64,000 nt of DNA from positions 83,968,992 to 84,032,991 of the forward strand of contig CM056731.1 in assembly GCA_029844215.1 (NCBI GenBank), given 5' to 3'. A model generated the notes under the pieces. It did not search any database. It saw nothing but the letters and a program-made list of their open reading frames with translations, and was not told the DNA's origin. The DNA is from Przewalskia tangutica (lineage: Eukaryota > Streptophyta > Magnoliopsida > Solanales > Solanaceae). Made by a program: the position numbers and the translations under genes. Below, in pieces: positions 1-11,300 of this stretch (within the stretch, counting starts at the first letter, position 1; each line of letters starts with the position of its first letter).

Positions 1-632
1 TGAAAGCGAAAGCAGAGATGAGAGAAAAGTCATTATTCACTCTCAAGAAACTGCTACAGGATTCCTTTTCATTTTCTATTTTTCCATTGTGGATCTTAAA
101 TTACATGTGCCCGCCACTTACGTGTCAGCAGACATGGACAATGGAATGGTGTAAAATAATGAGGATTCCATTTTCTAAGCTGGATAAATGAGGCAGATAT
201 GATACGAAAGGATAATCGCGAGAGTATTTTGGTTTCCAACTTCTAACAGAGGATAAATTTAAGAGAAATGGATAATTAGGGGAAAACATGAACTTTTGCC
301 AGTTTTCCCAAAAGCAATTGCAAGATAGTTTATAGATCATTTAAACCAAAATTAATAACCAGAGCAGTAAGAGAGGGAAAAAACGAAGCCCTACGACAGA
401 AGCTTCACGGGATTTAGAAGGAATATTCACTTTAAGAGCTAACAAAATGCACTTGGAAAGACCTGCTGCCACAGCAAACCAAGAAAATTCAACCAGTTGA
501 AACTTAATCTGAAAAAACAAAAATTAAAAGGTAATATGTTATCCTTTAAGCACGAGTTGTCACTAACTTAGTGACTCTAGCTAACTTCGGCAATTAGGTA
601 CGAGTCACCAACAGAAGATTCGAAGTGGGGGT
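1..632. other. Unassigned AT-rich sequence left of the recognisable LTR copy
   Basis: I see no gene here. The sequence lies where the outer part of the left LTR of element D should be, but it does not align by eye with the corresponding part of the right LTR (about 8378-10689). It may be a diverged LTR portion, an insertion inside the LTR, or unrelated flank. Short open stretches occur but none shows a recognisable domain. Confidence 0.4.
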
Positions 633-2360
633 AAAATAAAGGAAAAAGTCAAACAACATTAGGACATATATGACTTCATACTAAACTTAAAAATCGACCA
701 ACATTAAATCGACCCAAGCGCATCAACTAAATACACCATATTCACATATCAACAAACGCAAGAATATAAAAGAAATTCAGCGATGCGACGAACTCAGTAG
801 GGAGTGGAATTTTACCTTCTCCGGGAAGCGAACCGAGGCAGCGTATCAAGTCGTCGACCCACTCGGAGTGTATTGCTATGCGAATGAATGGAAAGGATTC
901 TAACCTGTGGCTATGGCTGCGTGAGTGTTATTTCTTGAATCAATTTGCTTCTTCCTCGCTGTTAATTTTTCCTCGATTTTAAGGAGTTCTTCTGTATAAA
1001 ATCAGTGCCTATTTTCTAAGGGTTTCTCCTATGCTTTCCCATTTCTGACCCACCTTACTATTAATCTTCGAATGTTCTCCCTTTCTCCCCCTTTTGCATG
1101 TGTGTGTTGCTATATTTATATAGCCCCAATTCGGGTTCCAGTGTTGGTAAGTATTGATGCGATTTTCGACTGATTTTGTGCGATTTGGGTACTGATTCGG
1201 TATTGATTTTGGATGAGATTTGTGCTTGATTCTTACTGTCATCTGGTTATGGTAACGATTTTAGACCATTTGGTGTAAGATTTTCGGGTGAATATTTGTA
1301 ACAATTTAGTGCGATTTAGTGCTAACTTTAGGTAAGGATTTCAGTGAGCTGGCTGGGTGTGCATGGGTAAGGAAAGGTCGCCGGATTCTCATGAGAGAAT
1401 CTCGGCAGGGGAAGGTGCGGCGATAGGGGTGTGGATGCTGGTGCGGCGGACCTACAAAATGGGTCCTAGGTTTTCTTATGATTTCTTTAGGTTTTAGGTG
1501 TGTGTTTTTGTATTTAGGAAGGAGATGGGCTGGACGAGAAATGTGCTGAGGGGAGATGGGCCGTGGGTTAGGGGTTTGGTTGGGTTGGGCGAAATGGGCT
1601 TCTTCTTTTAGCTTGGTTTATTAATTTATTTTGTGTAGAATTAGGTGTTAAGTTTTAATTAGTGGTAAATAAATTAGTTAAATACAACCCTATGTGTTTT
1701 ATTAGCTTTAGCTTGGATTTTTATTATTACAATAATAAATGCGGGCGTGCTATTTAATTATTGCTTAATATTTTATAATGCGATGCCGTTATTAAAATCT
1801 TATTTATTATGCGTATTTTGCGATGTTAAATTAAAAAATGAATGGAGTTTAGATTAAATTATTTAAATGCTAAATGCAGATATGATATTTAAGGAATGGT
1901 TAATGCTTTTATAAATGCGACGCTATTATTTAAAATCTTATTTATTGTGCATTATTTAAGTTAAAATTAAATTATCTTAATATGACTTTAGGTGCTTTAT
2001 TAATTTTAGTTTGGATATAAATTATTACAATAATTATGAAATTGCTTTGCATATTAATAAATGCGACTATGCTATTTGACACGACGTCATTGCTAAATTA
2101 TTTATTTATTTACGTATTTATTATTATTAAAATTATTAAGAATTAATGGAAATAGAATAGGGCTTAAAATTGATAAATGCGAGCGCGAGACCCAAAGTGC
2201 TTAATATTCTACGTAAGATGCGGTGTCATTATTAAATTGCTTATTTGTGCCTGCATTAATGTTTTATTGTTCCATTTTATTATTAAAAATTATTTTAAAA
2301 AAAACTAGTGTAATTTTATAGTTAATGTTTGGGCGAGAGGGTCAAAATTTGGTGTCAACA
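633..2360 (-). repeat. 3' LTR of element D (partial)
   Basis: This block matches 10690-12435 along its whole length, with small substitutions and a few indels. Its inner end is TGTTGACACC on the minus strand at 2360. The polypurine tract lies immediately outside it. The match stops abruptly near 633; what lies further left is unclear. Confidence 0.9.
1110..1122 (-). promoter_or_regulatory. TATA-box-like motif in D 3' LTR
   Basis: On the minus strand this reads TATATAAATATAG, a good plant TATA box. The same motif is present at the equivalent place in the other LTR (11168-11180). Promoter function is inferred from position and conservation only. Confidence 0.5.
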
Positions 2361-2376
2361 ACTTGTCCCTCTTTGT
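2361..2376 (-). other. Polypurine tract of element D
   Basis: Directly upstream of the 3' LTR on the minus strand lies a purine-rich run reading ACAAAGAGGGACAAG, the normal position of the plus-strand primer for reverse transcription. Confidence 0.65.
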
Positions 2377-2489
2377 ATGGAGATGATGGAAGAGTCTTCG
2401 GACAAAGACGTTGACTTATAGCCAATTTTGTCTCGATCCAAAGAATTAAAAAATGCTGGGCAATTAAGACAAGGCTGACGCAAATTCAA

Positions 2490-2700
2490 AATTTGTCCCA
2501 GTGTCGAGTTATGACGACACTGGGCTGCCATGGTCAAACACCAAGGCGGGCTAACGCGGACTCAAAATTTGTCCCAGTGTCGAGTTATGACGATACTGGG
2601 CTACCATGGTCAAAACACCAAGGCGGGCTAACGCGGACTCAAAATTTGTCTCAGTGTCAAGTTATGACGACACTGGGCCGTGATGCTAAAATAAAAATAA
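2490..2700. repeat. About 76 bp tandem repeat, three copies
   Basis: Three consecutive copies share TTTGTCCCAGTGTCGAGTT and GGCGGGCTAACGCGGAC. Copies start near 2491, 2567 and 2644, so the period is 76-77 bp. The third copy is truncated. It lies in the 3' region of element D. Confidence 0.9.
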
Positions 2701-3235
2701 ACTGGCTTGAACTTAGGGGTGTACCGGTATTGACTTATGATGCTGCTGGGTTTATTGGTGATGTGGGATGAGTGGACCGACGCTCGAGGCCGCTTCTTCC
2801 ATTTGTTGGGAAGGTTGGCCCCCCAACAAATTGCCCCGGTTCGCTGTAAGAGAAAATCCACGGTGTGCTCCTGCTCCTGCATGCTAAGACTTAAGCAAAC
2901 GGTTAGTGCATAACTGTTACGGTAAAATGATAACGCATGAATTTATAGGTAACGTAACTGTGTGAGTAGAAAATGTCATCCTGTAAAAATGTGATGCTTG
3001 TTGTGTTGATGTGATGCTGCAACTGCTGTGATTTTCGTCCTTGCACGGACACGTTGCGATTGTGAATGCGGATATATTGTCCTTACTGCAACTGCCCCTT
3101 TAGATTGAAGCTCTGTAGACTAAAGCTCAAGAAAAAGTTAGTGCGTAACTGCTAAGACAAAAATAATTAATATATAAGAAATGCAATTCTGAGAGTAGAG
3201 AAAGTGTCCTTGCGTAGATGTGATATGATGATGAT

Positions 3236-3627
3236 GTCGTGGCGTCGTTTTCGTACGGACGTCGTTTTGGACTCTGCGTCGTTTTCGTACGGACGTCGTT
3301 TTGGACTCTGCGTCGTTTTCGGGCTCGGCGTCGTTTTTGGACGGCGTCATTTTCGGACTCGGCGTCGTTTTCGAACTCGGCGTCGTTTTCGGACTCGGCG
3401 TCGTTTTCGGACTCGGCGTCATTTTCGGACTCGGCGTTGTTTTCGGACTTGGCGTCGTTTTCAGACATGGCGTCATTTTCGGACATGGCGTCGTTTTCGA
3501 ACTTGACGTCGTTTTCGGACTTGACGTCGTTTTCGGACATGGCGTCGTTTTCGGACATGGCGTCGTTTTCGGACTTGGCGTCATTTTCGGACTTGACGTC
3601 ATTTTCGGACTTGGCGTCGTTTCGGAC
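3236..3627. repeat. 18 bp GC-rich minisatellite, about 21 copies
   Basis: The unit is close to GGCGTCGTTTTCGGACTC, with a diverged left portion containing TACGGACGTCG. Because 18 is a multiple of three, several frames on both strands stay open and give six-residue periodic peptides such as SENDAM on the minus strand. I treat these as by-products of the repeat rather than genes. Many copies carry the palindrome GACGTC. Confidence 0.92.
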
Positions 3628-4025
3628 ACAGTGTTGATGAAGACGTCATTGTGTTGATCCTGTATGATGTGTAGGACGCTGCGAATGTTGATGTCGTCTC
3701 TTCTCGGACTTGCGGGATGTTGCGGATGCTGATATCGTCTCTGCACGGACTTGCTAGATGCTGTGAATGCTTGCTGAATGCTGCTAATGCTGATGTAGCC
3801 TCTGCACGGACTTCTTTGGATCGCTGCGAATGCCATTGCGTGTTGCAGTCTTGATGTAGTTTCTGCGCGGTCTGGCTGGAACTGTTCCTGTAAATTAGAG
3901 ACCCTGTAGGCTAAAGCTTAAGAAAAATTAGTGCATAAATTTTAAGACAAAAATGATAGAGCTTGAATGTGATTTTTGTGAGTAGGGATGTTGTAATGTG
4001 CTGAAGGTGTCGTTGTTGCAGATGC

Positions 4026-4325
4026 TGAGGGCGTCATTATGTTGAAGCTGATGGCGTCAGGGTGTTGACGACGCTGATGGCGTCCTGGTGTTGACGATGC
4101 ATTCTGATGGCGTCATGGTGCTGATGGCGTCATGGTGTTGACAATGTTGCTGATATTCTGTGTAATGCGATGAAGATATGATTGATGGCGTCATTGTCTG
4201 GACGCGTTGTGCGGATGACGTCGTTTTCTGGATGTGTTGTGCTGATAACGTCATTGCCTGGACGTACGTCATTGCCTGGACGTGTTGCGCTGATGACGAC
4301 GTTGTTGCCTGGACGTGTTGCGATG
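4026..4325. repeat. Degenerate GATGGCGTCAT / CCTGGACGTGTTG repeats
   Basis: A loose array in which GATGGCGTCAT recurs at irregular spacing, followed by several copies of a CCTGGACGTGTTG-like motif. It resembles a decayed relative of the 18 bp array 400 bases to the left. No coding potential was recognised. Confidence 0.7.
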
Positions 4326-4931
4326 CTCTTGTAGAATAAATGCTCCTGCAAGCTAAGCTTGAGAAAAATTAGTGTATAACTGTTAAAACAAAATGATAAA
4401 TATATGAGAAATGTAATTCTGTGGGTAGAGATGTCGTCCCTGTGGGATGTTGTGAATGTTGAGATGTTGTCCATGGGCGGACATGCTACATGTTGCAACT
4501 GTTGAGATGTTGTTGTAGTGCCTTTGTGAACCGTATGGATTGCCATGATGTATTTGTTATGCGTTTGTGCACTGCATGGATTGCAATTTGACTCTATGCC
4601 CGAGCTGATGCGCTAGACTTTGTTGCGGGATTTAAACTTTGATTGTTGATGTCTGTCTGCTTCTGCTGCTTCTTTCTGATTTTGCTAATATGAAGAACTT
4701 TTGTTGTATTTTCCGCTTCTGCTAATATGAAGAACTTGCGCTCAAAGAAAACTTGTGAGTTTGAGGGGGGGCGGTTGATTCACATTGACTTTGTAGTTTT
4801 GACTCTTGATGCTCGGGTGTCTACCTTGTTTGGACTCATAACCCCTTCATGGTTTCCTACCTTGTCCCAGTTCTGAATATGCAAAGGGCGTTTGGCCTAA
4901 AGTGGGTCTCAATGGGGTTGCTTGTATATTA

Positions 4932-5487
4932 TGTGTATTTTCGTTATTTTCAAAATAAGGGAAGGCTTCCTAATGGTGTGACCGAAGCCGATTTAAGCCG
5001 CCTACGTATCCCTATGAGGGAATCAGGTCATGACGTAGTTCATTACAAGCGAAATTGGATAAAATTTCTAAAGGTGGGACCGAATCTGAAATGGTCGCCT
5101 ACGTATCCGCCAAGGGAATCAGGTCAAACGTAGTTCCATTTTATTACAGATAAAGCGCAAAATATATTAAACTAACTATTTTAGGACTCGGAGGGCCAAG
5201 GCAGAGGCATGTGTATTTTCGTTATTTTCAAAATAAGGGAAGGCTTCCTAATAGTGTGACCGAAGCCGATTTAGGCCGCCTACGTATCCCCATGAGGGAA
5301 TCAGGTCATGACGTAGTTCATTACAAGCGAAATTGGGTAAAATTTTTAAAGGTGGGACCGAAGCCAGTATGGTCGCCTACATATCCGCCAAGGGAATCAG
5401 GTCAAACGTAGTTCCATTTTATTACACATAAAGGGAAAAATATATTAAACTTACTATTTTAGGACTCGGAGGGCCAAGGCAGGGGCA
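4932..5487. repeat. 278 bp tandem duplication
   Basis: Two adjacent copies start at 4932 and 5210 and differ at only scattered positions. Each carries CGCCTACGTATCC, AGGGAATCAGGTCA and ACGTAGTTC in the same order, so each copy can pair CTACGT with ACGTAG internally. Function is unknown. Sequences of this type are, from memory, frequent near gag of plant Ogre-like elements. Confidence 0.88.
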
Positions 5488-5590
5488 CGAGTCCATTTGT
5501 TCAAAATATCTTCTTGCTCTGCGTCTTCAATGGCTGAGTCTTCAGCAAGATCATCCTTTGCAGCACACAACTAAACAAATGACTTATTCA

Positions 5591-7510
5591 TCAGTTAAAC
5601 AATTTCCAGCAAGGAGCACCTCCCTTTCTCTGGCGGTTGGTCGATGATTCAACTTTCTTCCTTTTTCGGGCTGGCATAATAGTCCCTTCCAGATTGTTTT
5701 CTTCATCTTTAGCTATCATGTTCACATGGGCGTCTTCATAACCGGGAAGAAGGTTATTGTTTACCTTGAGAGGAGCATCTTTCAGCTGAATGACTTCCTC
5801 TTCGATTAACTCCTCTATTTTGTCCTTGAGTGTATAACAATTTTCGATGTCGTGTCCCTCGACACCGGAGTGGTATGCACAATGTTTGGTTTTATCGTGC
5901 CTCGGAAGTAGGCACAGTGGTATTTACGAAATTGGTTGGAGTATTCCTGCGGCTTTCAGCTTCTCATACACTTGGGCTATGGGGTCGGCTAAAGGTGTAT
6001 AGGTTCTGGTTGGTTTTCTCTCGGCATCTATGCGGGGTTTAGGTCTGTTTGGTGTATGGGTTCGTGACTGTGGTGAGTATTTTGGATATGCTGGTTGGGT
6101 ATGGAAAACAGGATATGGGTAGCGCAGTGCTGATAATATGACTGTGGATTTTGAGTGTTTTGGTTATAGTAAGATGGCGGTGAGCTTTGATACGCTGGAA
6201 GTTGTTCTGGCCTATGTTCCTGAATGACCATGATAAAGGGTGATGCATCTCTTCTCCTCTGTGAGGTACCTCTTATAGAATCTGACTGCATCGCTCTGCT
6301 AGTTGCTTGTAGGGCTGTCAGGTTTGTAATCCTGCCCATTTTGATGCCTTCTTCCACGAAGTCGCCCATTCTTACGACTTCCGCAAAACTTTGCCCAATT
6401 ACACTGATCATCCTTTCATAATACGTCGCGTCTCTTAAAGACTGCACGAACAAGGTGGTCATTTCGCTCTCTGCCATTGGAGTTGGACCTTTGCTGCTTC
6501 TGACCGCCACCTCAGGGCGTATTCCCTGAAAGTTTCTGTGGATTTCTTTTCAAGCTTCATAAGAAATAATCTATCCGGGACATTGTCAGTGTTGAATCTG
6601 AATCTATCCATGAAATCTTGTGCCATGGCATTCCAACCGTCCCATTTTCGAGGGTCTTGGCATGTGTACCAGTCCAGTGCCTCGCCGGTTAGACTCCTGA
6701 TGAATAATTTCATGATGACTGCTTGATTGTTCCCAACTCCAATCAATTTATCGCAATATGACCTTAGATGAGCTCGGGGATTCCCCTTTCCATCGAACAT
6801 GTCAAATTTGGGCACCTTGTATCCCATGGGTAATTCAACGTCGGGGTGCATACATAAGTTTTCATATTCTAACCCTTCATCCCCCTTGTTCATCTGAATG
6901 CTTTTGAATGCCTCTTTCAAGCTACGGATTTCTTTTGCCACATTTTCATCAGCTCTAGCTCGAGTCTGCCGCTCCACTTCCTTGTATTGATCCGTCTCTT
7001 GAAAGGATACAGGCATGATCAATGGTTAGCTTTCAGTCGGATGTGCTAATCCCCCATATTGTTTGTTAGGACTAGTGATGTGTGTCGTCTGCTCGTATTG
7101 GGTGGCTTGGCAATTTGGACTGAGTGGGGGATATAAGTAGGTGGAGGTTGAGATATGTATGTAGTAAACGGATCATTTTGGAGGTCGGCTTGCAAATTGA
7201 CCGGGCGAGTGACATTTTGGTGTGAGCTGGTATGTTACGGCCTTTGCGGGGAGCTTTGGGGAAGTGGAGGCTCAAGGGCTTGTGATACGATTGCATTTGT
7301 CCTTTGCTCCGGGAGTGGTGCATTCAAGCTAATAGACAGGTTTGTGATATTTCGGAGCCTTTCTATTTCGTCTTGCATGATTTCCATTTGCTACAATAAT
7401 TTGGCGAGGTGTTGATCGTTGGTGTTTCTCCTTTCTAACGCCTCTGCATCCTCTACAGGAACGGGGACGAGTCCTAAGCTGTTTCGTTCTGGTGCCTCTG
7501 GATTAGTCAT
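5591..7510 (-). pseudogene. gag: Ogre-like gag polyprotein gene, broken
   Basis: Gag forms the virus-like particle in which the element RNA is copied. Reading starts at the ATG at 7510. An in-frame TAG follows at 7393-7391, with further frame changes between there and about 7022. The best block, 7022-6459, holds the Ty3-type gag core with PRAHLRSYCDKL, FIRSLTGEALDWY and FREYALRWRSEAA. Near 6495 a one-base loss moves the frame, and the region at 6510-6028 continues with TTLFVQSLRDATYYERMISV. A proline-rich stretch follows, then a zinc-knuckle-like block (HCAYHSGVEGHDIENC) near 5880-5830, and the frame ends with TGA at 5593-5591. The order and motifs match Ogre/Tat gag. No pol follows, so the element depended on relatives. 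Whether all breaks are real mutations is uncertain, because this assembly shows many small indels. Confidence 0.85.
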
Positions 7511-8355
7511 TTATTGGAAGATTGTGCTTCTACCAGTCAACGCGAATCAACCTTTTGGGGATAAGCCAGACAAAATAACCCTCTAACAAATGAAGCAAAC
7601 CAAGTTAGTATAATATGCAAAGAGTTGCAGGCAATATAATAATAAGCAAATTGCAAATCAAGCGCATGCTCTAACATGTTTGGGACCTCTTTTATGTCAG
7701 AGGGAGGCCTAAACGTCACATATGCGAGGTTATGATAGATTTGTCCAAGCCGTTCACTGTAATGCTTTTGTTGGAAATTGCGACCAAATGACGGTGCACT
7801 TTTTTCTAATTTCAGCATGTCATGATTAGGCTTGGATTTGTTTATCATTGTCACACTACACATACTATGCTGGTTGGTCGTTGGATTGAGAAACCCGTCG
7901 ACAAGTTTGGTGTTTTTTCCTAATTGTGGTGTCGATACCAAGGACCGACCCACCTAAGGTAAATGCATGCATGCCTTAACATAAAGGGTGGTATAGCTCT
8001 ATCCTGAGTTTCTAAGATTTGGCTTTACTAGACGCAAGGTTCCCGAGCGGACAACTCGAGTGAGAAGGCTACGCGGCTGATCAGACGAACCGATCTAACT
8101 CCGCGCAGGCGCCAACTCTCCTAAAATTTTGGATGTTTTGAAAGAAATTTGAGGGTGCGCGAAGCACACCAGCGCGTGAGTGTGTGATAGTGTGAATTTT
8201 CCAGAGTGGAAGAAATATGAGCGGAATGCCAGTTTAAGGAAAACAGTAAATCAAATAGCAATTAAAATAAACAAAACAAAATACAGCACACAAAAATTAA
8301 ATGCAAAAATAATGCCGAATAATAACCCTAGGTCTGTTGTGGTTAAGAACCTTAA
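7511..8355 (-). other. 5' leader of element D
   Basis: Sequence between the primer-binding site and the gag start. One open stretch (7953-7537, minus) has no motif I recognise and is probably fortuitous. The leader normally holds packaging and dimerisation signals, none of which can be identified by eye. Confidence 0.5.
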
Positions 8356-8373
8356 TCCCCAGCGGAGTCGCCA
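8356..8373 (-). other. Primer-binding site of element D (tRNA-Arg type)
   Basis: Four bases inside the 5' LTR the minus strand reads TGGCGACTCCGCTGGGGA, complementary to a tRNA 3' end of the form CGGAGTCGCCA. Ogre elements are reported to prime with tRNA-Arg, and this sequence agrees with that. The exact tRNA could not be checked. Confidence 0.8.
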
Positions 8374-8377
8374 TTTC

Positions 8378-11300
8378 TGTCGCGCCATTTTCCGACCGCG
8401 ACATTATTTTAGCTAATCCCTGCTTAAATGAAATGTTAGAAAATAGAATAAAATGCTGAATGGTTAAAAAGTGCTAAAAGTTCTTTAAAAGGGGTGCTAA
8501 AGTAGTGCTAGGGTTCGCGGAGTCGCCACCTAATTAGTTTGGGTGAATTAGGACACCTAAATGTCAACTATGTTAAAGTCAACACTAACTCCATTTAAAT
8601 GGTCTGCTAAACTTAATGAGATTCTGGGTAAGGGTTCTTTATTATTCTAAAGGGAAGGGGTTAGGCACCCTAAAGGATCCGCTAACTTGCGATTGTCCGT
8701 TCAAACCTAGGGAATTATTATTGCTAAGAATGCATGTTTTGAAAAGTATTTGAGAAAAGATCTTTGTAGGAAATGAAGTGTATCCTTGATGAAAGAAAGC
8801 CGTAAGATTCGTCTATAAAAGATAAGTTAATTTGATATGAAAAGTATGCATCCTTATTGGAATATTTCGTTAATGAAGTATAGAGGATATTAAACAAAAT
8901 CAATTGTGATGCATTTATAAAATATGACTACTATCTATTCTTTGCAAATGCTAGTATGATTCTAAAATATGAATGCAAATAGCGGGCTTTATAAAAATAG
9001 TAATATTCTAGTTACGGGAATCGTTATGCCAATGAAGATTATTAAATGGTTTAATATAGCTAAGTATGAGAAGCCTAAGATAATTAACTTGAAGGAAAAT
9101 AAATTCTAGCGTCAGATTGCTTTCTAATCTATAGATTCAAGGTTTAGATATTCTAAGTGTAATGTTAGTAGTGCAATGCTAAGCAATTAATTTACAACAC
9201 ATAAATGGGGCGGGATAGGAAGACAATAAAGATGACTCGAAGGATGGCGATGTCTTTTCGCCGGTGGTTTTGGAATTTCGATGCGGATAAAGAAATGCAC
9301 ATAGACGCGGGTCTTCACGCTTGCCACGATGAGTCTCACCATGAGACTCTTTGTTGCTCCGATGCGTTTCATGTAAAAATAAGAGAAGATAAATATTAGA
9401 AGCTATCCAAATAATCAAAGCAGGTAGGTATTTAGTACAAAAGTAAACGCATGCAATTTGCAATGCAGTGGCCAAGCAGTAGTATTCCCTATGTGCCAAA
9501 AGATAAACCAGAAGATTTAAAAGATTCAGTGACGTGCTAGCCATACAATGACGACAAGTAACAAGTGGCAAAGTAGATACATGGGTACGGGACAGTACAC
9601 CGACAAAGAGAAACAAATTGCAAGACAACAAACAATTAATCTGATAAGAATTGAAGGATCCATAATATAGGGTATACGAAGATGTACAACCGCGACATAC
9701 ATGAAAGTCAGCAGGTACCCTGCATACTTCTTATTATACTGTATCAGATTCAGCAAGCCAAATGGAACATGAAACAAAGAACATGAAGATAAATCGGAGT
9801 ACAATGAGAAAAAAAGAATGATGAACCAGCCTGTGCTTTTGATAGGAAATTAAAATGCTAGCAAAGAAGAGAAGTAATTTTAAGGCCATTTCTATACCAC
9901 TTAGACAGGGGAAAAAAAACATTGCGATACAATGGTTAGCAACTTGATAACAAACTGTGCATTTTAAGTAATATGCTACTGATAGGATATTCAATTTCAT
10001 GCTAACACAGGTTCGGTCATAACTCGAATAATTAACGACTAGGCCAGTTAAACATGCACATGACAAACAGGGCTACGTAATGCGTCGTAAACTCATCAAT
10101 TATACATGATAGATGGTAACTGCTACAGCTGTATGCGGATTGATCTTGATGCATAAACACCTCGAATTAATAGACCATCAACAACATGACTAATCCTAAT
10201 CAAAGGCTGGAGCGGATAAGTTGATTGGCTAACATGAGAAGCGATGAGACACATGCCCTAATTAACTAGCAGCCTTGGCAAGTATTATTCAGAGAACCAA
10301 GCAAACAAGAGCATTTTTTGAAGGCAGACTCCGATGCAGCATGTGAAAAGAGGAATTACCAGTCTTTACTTCTTTTTATGACAACATACTTAATGAACAC
10401 ACAAGATGATAGTATAAGGCATGAGCCCTAGGATTAACCAAGTATAATTATGAAAGTTTTATCTAGACCCAAATATATACAACATAAACATCATATTGAA
10501 GCTATACAACAATTGTTAAAACGGTTATCTATCAATCCAGGGAAGCGAGTATGTCAAGCATTTATGATCCAGGCAGATTGGGGCATTATTAACTCATACT
10601 TCACGAATACGACAATTATGGGGGGGGGGGGGCATACACATTTATAAGATACAGTGCCAGGACAGCCTCAAGAGGGCTGTAACCAACTTAAAATAAAGGC
10701 AAAAGTCAAACGACATTAGGACATATATGACTTCATACTAAACTTAAAAATCGACCAACATTAAATCGACCCAAGCGCATCAACTAAATAGGTGATATTC
10801 ACATATCAACGAACGCAAGAATATAAACAGAAATTCAGCGATGCGACGAACTCAGTAGGGAGTGGAATTTTATCTTCTCCGGGCAGCGAACCGAGGCAGC
10901 GTATCAAGTCGTCGACCCACTCGGAGTGTATTGCTATGCGAATGAATGGAAATGATTCTAACCTGTGGCTATGGCTGCGTGAGTGTTATTTATTGAATCA
11001 ATTTGCTTCTTCCTCGCTGTTAATTTTTCCTCGATTTTAAGGAGTTCTTCTGTATAAAATCGGTGCCTATTTTCTAAGGGTTTCTCCTATGCTTTCCCAT
11101 TTCTGACCCACCTTACTGTTAATCTTCGAATGTTCTCCCTTTCTCCCCCTTTTGCATGTGTGTGTTGCTATATTTATATAGCCCTAATTCGGGTTCCAGT
11201 GTTGGTAAGTATTGATGCGATTTTTAACTGATTTTGTGCGATTTGGGTACTGATTCGGTATTGATTTTGGACGAGATTTGTGCTTGATTCTTACTGTCAT

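Larger units (their letters stand above)
2377..5590 (-). other. Non-coding 3' region of element D with tandem arrays
   Basis: About 3.2 kb between the end of gag and the polypurine tract, where pol would normally be. No protease, reverse transcriptase or integrase motif is visible in any frame. It carries at least four repeat blocks: about 76 bp units (2490-2700), 18 bp units (3236-3627), degenerate GATGGCGTCAT-type repeats (4026-4325) and a 278 bp tandem duplication (4932-5487). Tandem repeats in the 3' untranslated region are a known habit of Ogre/Tat elements. Confidence 0.7.

Noticed and set aside
3127..3836. Long open frames on both strands with six-residue periodic protein (SENDAM and similar)
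   Set aside because: They are read from the 18 bp minisatellite, which keeps several frames open simply because its length is a multiple of three. No start context, domain or non-repetitive extension supports a gene.
9179..10066. Overlapping minus-strand ORFs of 92-150 residues with hydrophobic stretches
   Set aside because: Located in the D 5' LTR, without domain similarity; the corresponding part of F does not keep the frames open.
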